Assembly (NCBI RefSeq): GCF_963259705.1 | Contig: NC_081842.1 | Span: 179,990,349 to 180,054,348 of the forward strand | Length of the DNA stretch: 64,000 nt | From: Myotis daubentonii | Taxonomy: Eukaryota > Chordata > Mammalia > Chiroptera > Vespertilionidae | Reading direction: 5' to 3' | Shown: positions 21,344 through 31,310 of the stretch, one piece after another | Layout of the letters: each line of letters opens with the position of its first letter | Position numbering within the stretch: the stretch's first letter is position 1 | Program-made: the position numbers and the translations under genes | The notes under the pieces: generated by a model | Told to the model about the DNA's origin: nothing | Database searches by the model: none | Seen by the model: the letters and a program-made list of their open reading frames with translations, nothing else

Positions 21344-21382
<39 letters not shown>

Positions 21383-21401
21383 CTTCAGAGAGGAAAGAAA
21401 A

Positions 21402-21443
<42 letters not shown>

Positions 21444-21566
21444 AATGATGAGAGAGAATCATTCATTGGCTGCCTCCTGCATGCCCCACACTGGGAATTG
21501 AACCTGAAACTTGGGCATGTGACCAGGAATTGAACCATGACCTCCTGGCACACAGGTCAACGCTTC
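21330..21566 (-). mobile_element. Ves-type SINE with (TTTA)n and (GA)n runs, head-truncated
   Basis: Positions 21343-21381 are (TTTA)n, the SINE tail on the minus strand. Positions 21408-21440 are (GA)n within the body. 'atcaatgatgagagagaatc' and 'ggctgcctcctgcatgcc' identify the family. The tRNA-like head ends early near 21566, so the 5' end is lost. Confidence 0.85.
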
Positions 21567-21649
21567 TAAAGCAGCGCATGGAGGAGCCTAACCTCCTCCT
21601 TTGCTGCCACTCCCATCTCCTCCCCCTTGATTTCTCTGCTTTGATTACA

Positions 21650-21930
21650 CTAACTTCTTTCTGTGTTTAAACAGGCCAAACACATTTGCTCCTGGAAGGA
21701 CTGCCCTATTCTTGCTGTTCACATCTCCTTTCAAATGTCACTTCTACAGAAATGCCCTCATGGGCCAGCCTTTAAATGAATTGTTCCCCACCCTGTCCCA
21801 GTCACTCTTCATTTCATCAAACTATTTTATCATCCTCATAACACTTATCACTATCTGAACCGATCCTGTTCATTATTTATTTGCTGGCTTCTTATCTTCC
21901 TTTTGCTTTAAGGTCAGAGGCTCTAGGCCA
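21650..21930 (+). repeat. L2 LINE 3' fragment
   Basis: L2 order is seen in 'tttcaaatgtcacttctacagaaatgccc', 'cttcatttcatcaaactattttatc...cacttatcactatctgaac' and 'atttatttgctggcttc'. Confidence 0.6.
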
Positions 21931-22578
21931 AGAGGGACTTTCTCTCTCTTGCTCATGACTGGACCCTGGGACCTGGGCCAGTGCTACATAGTAAGCATTG
22001 CACACGTGTGTGGCATGCATGAGCATCAGGCTGCCTGTCAGAAACCCCACAATGTCTGGGGGCACTCCGTCACTGTCTCCTCCTGCACATTCCACTTAAA
22101 CCCTCCATCACGGAGATTTATCTCTAAGTTTAATCAAATGTAATTTATATTGAAGCCTCCTCAGTAAATAATTGATTTGCCCTCTCTGTTGTCTTCATCA
22201 CAAATACTTCTTTGTACTTTAAAGAAATAATTGAATTTGTCGATAGCATACACAGCCCTCTTGTGTAGAAGGCAGATGGAAGATAAAGCGTGAGTCTCGC
22301 TCACACCAGAATAATCTGGGACCAAAATAGCCCCCCTTAAAAAATAGTCTTCAAACAAATTGGCAGCAGAGATGCCCAAATAAATCCTTTTATTTTTCCT
22401 AATGGAGATGACCCCCTGAAAGTTGTAGCTGCCACAGGAGAAAGTTCTTGGCCAATCACAGCTGCCTGTGAAGATAGAAACCCTTGTTCATTAATTGACC
22501 TCTGTCTCAGTCCAAGAGCAAGCTTTCAAATGCCGAGTGCACATGCACATTGGGTGGCCCCTCCAAACTGGGGGCTCG

Positions 22579-22765
22579 GCCCTGGCTGGTGTGGCTCAGT
22601 TGATTGGGAGTCATCCCATTCAATTCCTGGACAGGGCACATACTTTGCTTGCTTGGTTGCAGGCTTGATCCCTGGTAAGGGGCGTTCAGGGGGAAGCCAA
22701 TCAATGTTGATGTTCCTCTCCCTCTGGATGTTTTACTCTTTCCCTCTCACTGAAAAATCAATATA
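22579..22765 (+). mobile_element. Ves-type SINE, first of a tandem pair
   Basis: It starts GCCCTGGCTGGTGTGGCTCAG. A short internal deletion removes part of the tRNA-like head after 'attgggagtc'. It ends AAAAATCAATATA directly at the start of the next SINE. Confidence 0.88.
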
Positions 22766-22766
22766 A

Positions 22767-22978
22767 GCCCTGGCCTGTGTGGCTCAGTTGGTTGAGCATT
22801 GTCCCATGAACCAAAAGCTTGCTTGTTCCATTCCCATGCACCAAGAAGTTGCTGATTTGATGCCCAGTTTGTGGATTCAATTGTAGTGAGGCAACAGATA
22901 GATGTTTTTTTCTGTCTCTCTCCTTTCTTCTCTCTCCAAATCAATAAATACACATTTTTAAAAATCAATAAAAAGTAC
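22767..22978 (+). mobile_element. Ves-type SINE, second of a tandem pair
   Basis: It starts GCCCTGGCCTGTGTGGCTCAG immediately after the A-rich tail of the preceding SINE. The body 'gaggcaacagatagatg', a CT-rich part and the tail 'aatcaataaatacacatttttaaaaatcaataaaa' are present. It probably inserted into the older SINE's tail, a preferred L1-type target. Confidence 0.88.
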
Positions 22979-22979
22979 T

Positions 22980-23550
22980 GGGGATGGGGCTGTTCTGTGC
23001 TGCACTGTGACCCCAGCTCACTGAGGAAATCTAACCCTCCTCCTTCTGTCCTTGGTCAGTTGCCTGGCTTTCCATGGTCCATACATCCAGAGGGGTCAAG
23101 ATTCTCCCAAGTCATGCAGTCATCTCCCCTCCCCCTTGCAGGCTTCTCCAGTAAAAGACACTGGGAGAGGTACATTTGGCATCTCTTTCCGCACAGTTTT
23201 CTATTCCGAGTCCACACCTTTTTGAAGTGGAGAAAGGAGACGGGAAGATAATGAAGTGTCCACTCTGACAAGTGTAGGAAGATTCCATGCATCCTCACGG
23301 GGAAAAATCCATCCTCCTTTCAAAGGAATTCTCAATATTGTCTCCCTTTACACTGTTTTAATTGGAAACATCTTGACGGTCCAATAATAGGGCATTGGAT
23401 ATATAAAGTTTGATACATCTATAGGACGGGATATTGTGAGCCCCTAAGAATCACATCACAAAAAAATGCCAATATGGAGGAGACTCTATAAAAACACTGT
23501 CAAATGAAAGAAGCAAACTACAGACTTCCAGTAGGAAAACATGGTTGGAA
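22980..23550. other. intronic sequence, nothing recognised
   Basis: No clear repeat or exon is identified between the SINE pair and the dinucleotide tract. Confidence 0.45.
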
Positions 23551-23551
23551 A

Positions 23552-23553
<2 letters not shown>

Positions 23554-23587
<34 letters not shown>

Positions 23588-23652
23588 GTGTGCGTGTGTG
23601 TGCGTGTGTGTGCGTGTGTGTGCGCGCGCGCGCGCGCGCGCGCGCGCGTGCA
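23554..23652. repeat. Compound (TG)n / (GTGTGTGC)n / (CG)n tract
   Basis: A run of TG is followed by several TGTGTGCG octanucleotide units and then an uninterrupted (GC)n stretch at about 23621-23647. The whole 95-bp block is strictly alternating purine-pyrimidine. CpG-rich repeats are normally eroded in vertebrate introns, so the pure GC end is unusual. Confidence 0.95.
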
Positions 23653-25116
23653 CAGGAAAAAGTTTGCATTCACTTTGTAATTAGGGGGGAAAAGCAGTTG
23701 TTTTAAAGAACAGAAATAGGAAACGTTTTAAAAATGTCTCTGCTATTTCAGGTTTGAAAACAAGATTGTCTTCACTTGTCATCAGCTCCCAGGGCTTTGC
23801 AGGTGCCTCATCTCTGCTATCATTGCGTTTGCCAAAGGGAGACAAGTTGTGAACATCAGAAAAGCAAACTGCACTGTCTCTCCCACTTCTGGTGGCAGTG
23901 AGGATGCCCTTGGGTTGGTAGTCACCCCACTCACCCCTGCAGACTCAGCTGCCCACACAGGCTGGTGAGCACTCCACAGCTCCGCCAGGGGCCTGTGAGC
24001 TGCATTTGTTGAGGGGTGTGAGCTCTGGATTTACCTTCTTGATCTGGCTTAGCCTCATGGAGCATTAATATCAATTCTCATGATCTGAGCACTCAGGCTG
24101 CCTCTGAACCCTGCACCCACCTCTTTTAGATCATTGCAGGCACTTGCTGGCTTGCTTTCCCATATCAAGACCCTCTCTTTCAGAACACTCGCCCTCAGAT
24201 GCATTGATTTTGTACTGACTTTGATCAAGTTCCCAGGGAACCAGTGGCAGAAACAGATTTTCTGTGGGCACCTTATTTTGGGGTGTGCCCTTCAAATCAA
24301 CCCTACTAGGAGTGCAGGTGGCAGGACTGAGCAGAGGGAGGAATTGAATGGTGATGCAGCTACATCAAGGCTTCGGCTGATTCCACTGTTCCATGGGGAG
24401 CTCTAAAGTTGCCTTTCAGAGTTGTCTCAGATTGAGGTGTGGGGCATGGGCTTTTGTACCTACCCCAATCGAAGCAACCAGTTATTGATTGGATGCAGCT
24501 ACAGTGGGGAGAGGGAATGAATCAAGGGAACAGGGCGTTGGGTGAGGTGCCTATCTTTGGCAGAGGGCAATTCCCTGAAATTGACTCACTCAAGAGCCTT
24601 CCCAGGCCTGCATGTCACCTGCAGGGAATGAGTTTTCAGACCTGAAATTGGGTCTGGGAGACATACCACATGTAGCCTGCGGTTCACAGGAAAGGAAGTG
24701 AGAATAGTGTCCACATGTGATAGCAGCCAAGAGCTGCCCTGCGGTGCTAAATACTTCCCATAGATGAGTACACACCGGTTTCTGCAGTAATCCTGCAAGA
24801 CAAGCATTATTATCCTCATTCATAGAGAGGCCAAGTGGCTTGCTCTAAGCCAAGAGGCTCCTAATGGCAAAGTCAACTGAGGACCTACGTATCTCTTGGA
24901 CTCTCTTCTTCCCCACTCACTATCCTGCCCCCCTCCTTCCTTTGATTATAGATCCAATTCTCCTGTTATACTTAGTATGCATCATTCTGCTTTGCCTTTG
25001 TCCATGCAGGCACTGCAACCATCATATGACCCTTTCGGTTGCAAATGAGAGAAACAAAAATAAATGTAATGACTAGATTCAGACCTGTTCTTCCCCTGCC
25101 TCCTTCAGTCCTATTT
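23653..25116. other. intronic sequence with a possible MIR remnant
   Basis: A reverse MIR-like stretch is at about 24750-24880 ('ctgcagtaatcctgcaagacaagcattattatcctcattc', 'gaggccaagtggcttgctc'). Nothing else is recognised. The open frames 24134-24406 and 24439-24645 have no known domain. Confidence 0.5.
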
Positions 25117-25117
25117 C

Positions 25118-25309
25118 TTTTTTTTAATCCTCAACCAAGGGTATGTTTTTTATTGATTCTATAGAGAGAGTGATTTAATGGGAGAGAAACATTGATCTGA
25201 ATGGGGATTGAACTTACAACCTGGGTATGTGCCCTAACTGGCAATCAAATCCATGAGATTATGGTGCATGGGACAACGCGCCAACTAACTGAACCACACT
25301 GGCCAGGGC
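25118..25309 (-). mobile_element. Ves-type SINE, reverse orientation
   Basis: It shows 'tttttattgattctatagagagag', then 'tgaacttacaacctgggtatgtgcc', then the reversed tRNA-like head ending 'ctgaaccacactggccagggc'. The middle is shortened. Confidence 0.85.
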
Positions 25310-25369
25310 CTGCAGCCCTTTTTCTTAACTGCCCTCAAGCTTTAGATTCTCTCCATTAATGCTTCTTTT

Positions 25370-25560
25370 GATTGATTTCATTTATTTTTCAGCACTCCTG
25401 GATCTGCCTTTTCCTAGCTCTGTGATCTCAGACCAGTCTTTCCTCCTGGAGTCTCAGTTTTCTCACCTCTACAAGAAGGGACTAATTGTGCATGCCAGAC
25501 TAGGTTGTTGTAAGGAATAAAAGGACAAAGAAGAAGAACTCACATGTTGTTCAAAGCCTA
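25370..25560 (+). repeat. MIR SINE
   Basis: MIR order with 'ctggatctgccttttcctagctctgtgatctcagacc', 'gtctcagttttctcacctctacaag' and 'gttgttgtaaggaataaaagg'. Confidence 0.75.
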
Positions 25561-25910
25561 TTCTGTGCCCTGCACTGTGGCATCAACATGAGATGAAGTA
25601 TAAGTTTTACTCTCTTTGCTCCTTGGCCACCAGGAAAAAGACACAAGCCCAGCCATGAAAAGATCAGGGAAGTGAATGGTGTGCACCATCACCAGGGACC
25701 AAGTGTACAGATCAGGCTGACATGAGAAGCCAGGCTGGTCCTGGACAGTCCTTCATCTCCAAGTTAGCAGGATATACCGAGCTCCCCGGTGTCCTAGAGG
25801 GACTTCAGGAGGACTCAGCCCCACAGATTACAGATATCTTCACAGTCTTCAACTAAAGATATACTAGTATATATTTATTTTTTTATTTAAAAATAGATAA
25901 ATATTTTATA

Positions 25911-26070
25911 GTTTTTTTTATTGATTTCAATGATGAGAATCATTGATTGGCTGCCTCCTGCACAGCCCCTACTGAGGATCAGCCCACAACAGGGGTATGC
26001 GCCCTGATGGGCAATTGAACTGTAACCTCCTAGTTCATGGGTCAATGCTCAACCACTGAGCAACAGCGGC
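25911..26070 (-). mobile_element. Ves-type SINE, reverse orientation
   Basis: It has 'tttttattgatttcaatgatgagaatcattgattggctgcctcctgcac', 'gggtatgcgccctgatgg' and a head ending 'aaccactgagcaacagcggcc'. The pyrimidine-rich body segment is missing. Confidence 0.82.
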
Positions 26071-26179
26071 CATTTAGGCTGTGACTGAAATTTAAACTTG
26101 GTTTTCCAAAGTTATAAAACACTCTATATGTATTTTGGAGGAGGGATGTTGGAAACACAGGGTAAAGAAACTCTTCCCA

Positions 26180-26402
26180 CCCTAACTGGTTTGGCTCAGT
26201 GGATAGAGCGTCAGCCTGCGGACTGAAAGGTCCCAGGTTCGATTCCAGTCAAGGGCATGTACCTTGGTTGCGGGCACATCCCCAGTGGGGGGTGTGCAGG
26301 AAGCAGCTGATCAATGTTTCTCTCTCATTGATGTTTCTAACTCTCTATCCCTCTCCCTTCCTCTCTGTAAAAATATCAATAAAATATATTTTTAAAAAAA
26401 GA
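26180..26402 (+). mobile_element. Ves-type SINE, full length and well preserved
   Basis: It begins CCCTAACTGGTTTGGCTCAG. The A box (GGATAGAGCG) and B box (GGTTCGATTCC) are intact, followed by the body and the tail AATATCAATAAAATATATTTTT. The flanks 'aaactcttccca' and 'aaaattttccct' look like a decayed target duplication. Confidence 0.93.
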
Positions 26403-26913
26403 AAATTTTCCCTACTAAACATATTTACTTAGTCTCTGCAAATGACTTCTACGTACTCTATGCCAGGCCCTGTCTGGTGTTTTGGGGAGGCACAAGGAGC
26501 ACATGTCAGCCCTACGGGAGCAATAGTCCATGCCCGGCTTCCTCCTGCCTAACATGCTGTCGTGCCTGGGAGTCACCACGAGCAGTGGGAAGCATGCCCC
26601 AGACTTAGTTGGCATGATCATCCCTTCACTTTTTCTTCAGGGAAAGTTGGATGGGCGTTTGAAGGGGCACTGCTAGGAATTTGTTGGTCTAAGGATTTTC
26701 TGGAGTGGCAGGCTGTGGCCCATGATGGATTTTTTCCTTATTAAGAGTTTATTGATGATGCCATACACTTTTAATAATAGATTTTTTAAAATTAAAATTT
26801 ACAAAGACACAGCATGGGCAAAACAAACAAACAGATACCAGTAGGAACTGTCAAACAAATACCAGTAGGAATTGTCAAGGAAATAAAAGAAGGACCAATG
26901 TCAGAGCATAAGG

Positions 26914-27169
26914 ATTGGGTCACCAGCTCCAGACACTGTGGCATAGTAGTTGGAGCATCGCCCTATAGACCAAAGGGTCTTGGGTTCGATTCCAGGTTAA
27001 GGGCACATACCTGGGTTGCAGGTTCGATCCCTGGCCCTGATCACAGGAGCCAACCAATGGATGTGTCTCTCTCACATCGATGTCTCTCTCCCCCCTCCCT
27101 TTCCACGCTCTAAAAACCAATGGAAAAAATATCCTCAGGTACGGATTAACAACAAAGAATTGGGTCACC
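26914..27169 (+). mobile_element. Ves-type SINE with perfect target duplication
   Basis: The SINE is at 26925-27158. The B box GGTTCGATTCC is near 26984, followed by 'ctctctcacatcgatgtctctctc' and the tail 'aaccaatggaaaaaatatcctcagg'. A perfect 11-bp duplication ATTGGGTCACC lies at 26914-26924 and 27159-27169. Confidence 0.93.
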
Positions 27170-27399
27170 CATAGGGGATCACCACAGGGCCTCCCTTACA
27201 CTTTGGTGGCATCCTCTGGCTCATCCTGGGCATCCTGAACTGAGGCTCAGCAGTGCAGGGTCCCAGAGCTTCCAGCTAGACTCTGGCGTCCTAGCGCCTG
27301 GCTTTGGACAAAAGGTGCCAGGGCACTCCAGGTGCCCCTTATCTGGAGCTCCTCTCAGAAGCACCAGTGAAGAATGTTTTTATAGAAACGGTGTACAGG

Positions 27400-27700
27400 A
27401 ATCGTAGGTTGAATATGATTTTAGCTCTTTAATTAGTTTACCTATTAGCAGTAATGACAGCAACCATGTTCATAAAATCACATTTGAACAGCCCCTGAAG
27501 TGTGCTGCTCCCCTTATGCTGCCCACTACCCGGCTAGGTAATTACAGCAAATCAGCATTCTCTCCCAGGCAGCCAGCAGACATAATTATTTGTCCATTGC
27601 ACATCAACACCTGGATAATTGCGAGGAAGAATTCTTAGTAAAATAAGTTCTCTCTGCGGCTGAGCTCTGAAATCCCTCCCCCCACAATCTGTTCTTAAAT
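27400..27700. promoter_or_regulatory. Candidate conserved non-coding element with homeodomain-type sites
   Basis: This unique-sequence block has no repeat signature. It contains three TAATTA-type cores (TTTAATTAG near 27428, GGTAATTACAG near 27537, CATAATTATTTG near 27581). Such clusters are common in developmental enhancers, and DAB1 is a neuronal gene. Conservation cannot be judged from one sequence, so this is inference only. Confidence 0.25.
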
Positions 27701-28020
27701 TGGACAACCTAACAGACAATAGGGTGCTTGCAGCAGGGGACAGAATCATGTTGGACAGGCTGGAAAACACAAACTCTCTTTGAAATTTTCTTCATCAAGA
27801 TGGATGGCCTGGTGATTCAGACAGATACGCAGAAGGGGGGAGGATGTCTCAGTGCGGGCACTGTGTTAATAATTCATAAGGTGATTCCACTGCCTTCAGG
27901 AAGGAACATCCTGTTCCTAATTGTACCTTTATTCCCAGACAACCAAACAGAAAAATGTTCCCTAACAGCTGGGACCATTACTCCTACGGCAGTATGACTT
28001 TGCTGCGGTTAGCTTTGGGC

Positions 28021-28225
28021 CACTGGTGCTTAATGTGAAATATATTAGGTGGGGAGGAGGCAGGCAGTGAATATTTACTGAGTGACTGCCATATGCCAGT
28101 GAGTGTGCTAAGAACAAATGTATATTATCTCCTGTAATGCTAACTGTCCTAGAGAGGAGTGCAAATAACCATTAGTACAGCATTGTACAGGTGGAGAGTC
28201 TGACACTCAGACAAGTTAAAGGACT
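28021..28225 (-). repeat. MIR SINE, reverse orientation
   Basis: The order 'atttactgagtgactgccatatgccagtgagtgtgc', 'atattatctcctgtaatgc', 'aggtggagagtctgacactcag' and 'gttaaaggactttccca' is reverse MIR. Confidence 0.8.
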
Positions 28226-28229
28226 TTCC

Positions 28230-28231
<2 letters not shown>

Positions 28232-28320
<89 letters not shown>
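28232..28320. repeat. (TC)n(AC)n compound microsatellite
   Basis: About 48 bp of pure TC repeat (28232-28281) passes directly into about 40 bp of pure AC repeat (28281-28320). It produces spurious serine/leucine and threonine/histidine frames. Confidence 0.97.
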
Positions 28321-28322
<2 letters not shown>

Positions 28323-28599
28323 AGTCCCAGAGCTACTGCAACACCTTCTGACTCCAAAGAGTCAGGCAACTGCACCCCCCTTACTAGCAGCGTGGCCTTG
28401 CCCCAGTGGCCTCACCTCCTGTGCCCCAGTCCCCTCCTCTTCTGAATGGGTGTCAGCTTTGTCACCAAGGTGGCAGTGAAGCTTCAAGGAGACCCTTTCT
28501 GAAAATGGGACGTGCCTGCTCGTCCATAAGACATCTGTTCATATAGCTGTGACACAAGGTGAAGAGTGGCAAATGCTATGCAGATTATCTAGTGAGGTC

Positions 28600-28690
28600 A
28601 TCAGAGGCCCTGTGGCCTAATGGTTGAAAGCATGATGGTTAAAAGCATGGAAGTTTGCATAACGCTTGGATTCAAATTCCGGCTGTGGGA
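28600..28690 (+). repeat. MIR head, cut by the following L1
   Basis: 'ggccctgtggcctaatggttgaaagcatg' and 'cgcttggattcaaattccggctg' match a MIR 5' part. It stops where L1 sequence begins. Confidence 0.6.
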
Positions 28691-29462
28691 GATGAATAGA
28701 CATTTCCCCAGAGAAGATATGCAAATGAACAAGAAGAACATGAAAAGATGCTCAATAGCAATTGTCCTCAGGAGAATACAATACAAAAAAACCCTGATGA
28801 AATGTCACCTAAGGCCCATAGGATAGCTAAAGCAGGAAAGACAGAAAGGGGTGTTGGCAAGAACACCTGGTAGAGAAATGGAAACCTGCCTACTTGGCAG
28901 GTGAAGTTGTAAACTGATAGGGCCACTTTGGAAGAACGGTTGGATATGTCCTAAAAAGTTAACCATGGAGTTACCAACAATTTCTCTCATGTGTGTAATA
29001 CAAAAAGAATTGAAAAATACACCCCAACAAAAACTGATACACAAATGTTTGTAATTGCATTATTCATAATAGTCAAAAGGTAGAAACAACCTAAATGTCC
29101 ATCAATTGATGTGGTATATCCATACAATGAAATAGTATTCAGCATAAAAAAGGACTTGAGGTTGGAATACATGCTATAACGTGCAGTAGCCTTGAAAATG
29201 AGATGTTGAGGTCTACATGTTGTATGACCCTATTTATATGAAATACGATTTGCCCCTACAATAGGCACTTTTATGGAGAAAGAACATAAACTAGTAGTTT
29301 CCTAGGTCTGGCGGGTTTGGGGGAGATTGGGAGCAATTGCTAAGGGATACAGTGCTTCTTTTGGGGATGATGAAAATGTTATGAAATTAGCTAGTAGTGA
29401 CAGTTGTAAAACTATGAATGTACTAAAACCACTGAATTGTATACTTTAAAAAGGAGAATTGA
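28691..29462 (+). repeat. L1 LINE 3' end
   Basis: The stretch follows the old L1M 3' order: 'ccagagaagatatgcaaatgaacaagaagaacatgaaaagatgctcaatag', 'aatgtcaccta', 'gtaatacaaaaagaattgaaaaatac', 'attcataatagtcaaaaggtagaaacaacctaaatgtccatcaattgatg', 'gaaatagtattcagcataaaaaagg', 'tgaatgtactaaaaccactgaattgtatactttaaa'. It has many indels, so no ORF2 reading remains. Confidence 0.88.
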
Positions 29463-29478
29463 ATTGGGATGGGAGTTA

Positions 29479-29881
29479 TCTATCTATATAAAAGCCTAAG
29501 CGACCATCGCAACCAAACGGATGACCGAACAGGCTGTGTGGGGTGACCAGGCCGGTGGGGGGGGGGGCAGTTGGGGGCAACCAGGCTGGTAGTGGGCAAT
29601 CAGACTGGCAGGCAGAGGCAGTTAGGGGTGATCAGGCTAGCAGGGGGGTCAGTTAGGGACGATCAGGTAGGCAGGCAGGTAAGCAGTTAGGAGCCAGCGG
29701 TCCAGGATTATGAGAGGGATGTCTGACTGATGGTTTAGGCCCGATCCCCAGGATTGGGCCTAAACTGGCAGTTGGACATCTCCCGAGGGGTCCTGGATTG
29801 GAGAGAGTGTAGGCTGGGCTGAGGGACGCTCCCCATCCCCCCCCCCCCGCCATTCATGAATTTCATGCACTAGGCCTCCAG
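29479..29881 (+). mobile_element. HeliBat-like Helitron with repetitive interior
   Basis: The 5' end is A|TCTATCTATATAAAAGCCTAAGCGACC. The 3' end is ...CATGCACTAGGCCTCCAG|T, one base off CTAG. The interior at 29535-29695 has about four loose units of 'gcagttaggggcgatcaggctggcagg'. G and C homopolymers are at 29560-29568 and 29837-29849. It inserted just after the L1 3' end. Confidence 0.88.
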
Positions 29882-29899
29882 TATGTCAATAAAGCAGTT

Positions 29900-30613
29900 A
29901 TTTAAAAAAAAAATCAGGCTGTGCTGTTGATGTTGAGTGTTGGTGTCATCCCCTGTAATCACGGCTCATTACAGAGTCTAGCTCAAAGAGCAATATAAGG
30001 ATTAAATGGCAGACTATAGGTAAAACTCTTAGTCCATGCTTGATAATAGATAACGATGATGTTAATGTTTTTCTTTAAATATGTGGCCTTTCTCTTGTCC
30101 ATCCTGAAGCATAGGGTCAGTGGGGCTTTCAGTGAAATAAGTTGGGGATTCATGATGACTTGGGATGCATGAAAACGGACCCTCTCTCTAACACCCTCAA
30201 ATAGGTTGTGCCTCTGATGGTACAGCCTTATGGCTCTGAGAGCTGTTATTTATTTCTTAACTAATATAACTGAGACCTTGCTCAAGATGTGATCATGAAA
30301 AATTACCCTTTTAATGGTGGAGTATTTAATGAGAAACTGGATTATCTAGTGCATAAGTGCCCTTCATACAAATTAGCTTGGCCCTGGGTCTTAATCTAAA
30401 TTGGGTTCCCTACTTTCCTCTAAATGGCCTAATATTTTCTTATTAATCTCTGCCCTTATTCACCTGATCTGGCTCTGCCTCCTCTTATGAAGCTTCCTCC
30501 TTGGCAGAGCTCCGGCCCTGACAAATGTTTCCTGCGGCTGCCTTTGTGTCTGATTCATGGGCAGTTTTTAGACATGACGTGCAGGCTGGAAACTGTTCCA
30601 TTTTTAAGCTGTT
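29900..30613. other. intronic sequence, nothing recognised
   Basis: No clear repeat or exon. The open frame at 30487-30672 runs into the following SINE and has no known domain. Confidence 0.45.
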
Positions 30614-30922
30614 TTTCCAATGAAGTTTTTGTTCTTGTTGTTAATCCTCATGCGAGGATAATTTTCCATTGATTTTTAGAGAGAGTGGAAGGGCGGTAGG
30701 GAGGGAGGAGGAGAGAGAGACAGAGACAGAGAGAGAAACACAGAGAGAAAGAGAGGGAGGGAAACATTGATGTGAGACATACACATTGATCAGTTGCCTC
30801 CCAATCGAATTTGCAACCCAGGTATGTGCCCTTGATTGGGAATCGAATCTCTGACCCTTGGGTGCTCAGGCTGATGCTCTACCCACTGAACTACACTGAC
30901 CAGAGCTTTCCAATGGAGTTTT
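30614..30922 (-). mobile_element. Ves-type SINE, reverse orientation, with 16-bp duplication
   Basis: The SINE is at 30630-30906, with 'ttaatcctcatgcgaggataattttccattgatttttagagagag', a GA-rich body and a reversed head ending 'aactacactgaccagagc'. The flanks TTTCCAATGAAGTTTT (30614-30629) and TTTCCAATGGAGTTTT (30907-30922) differ at one base, a clear target duplication. Confidence 0.94.
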
Positions 30923-31195
30923 AATGCTGCCAGTGTACTGAGTAGCGACCATTTTGGGCCAGGTAAAAGATGGGGCTTTATAGGAAGTTAGGGAGATGAG
31001 AAAAATTTCATCATAGTGACTAAGAGAAAGGACTTGAAAACACTGAACACAAGCAAAACCACAAGTGTGGGCTCCAACATCAAATAGGTCTGGAGTCAGG
31101 TCCCACTTAGTGAATTTGTACAAGTTGCTTAATCTGTAAAACCTGAATAATAGTACTCACCTCTAAGATTTTTTTCTGGGACTAAACAAGTTGGT

Positions 31196-31310
31196 GCACA
31201 TATATTGTTCATTAGATTCCACATGTAAGTGAGATAATGTGATACTTGTCTTTCTTTGACTGGCTTATTTCACTTAGCATAATACTCTCCAGGTCCACTG
31301 ATGCTGCCTT
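31196..31310 (-). repeat. L1 fragment, reverse orientation
   Basis: 'ttcattagattccacatgtaagtgagataatgtgatacttgtctttctttgactggcttatttcacttagcataatactctccaggtcca' is a characteristic L1 piece read in reverse. The same block recurs at about 53007-53080. Confidence 0.8.

Noticed and set aside
26199..26270. tRNA gene
   Set aside because: The A/B boxes belong to a Ves SINE head. It has no complete cloverleaf and continues into the SINE body and tail.
28172..28445. Low-complexity frames rich in Ser/Leu, Thr/His or Arg/Glu
   Set aside because: They are translations of a (TC)n(AC)n microsatellite.
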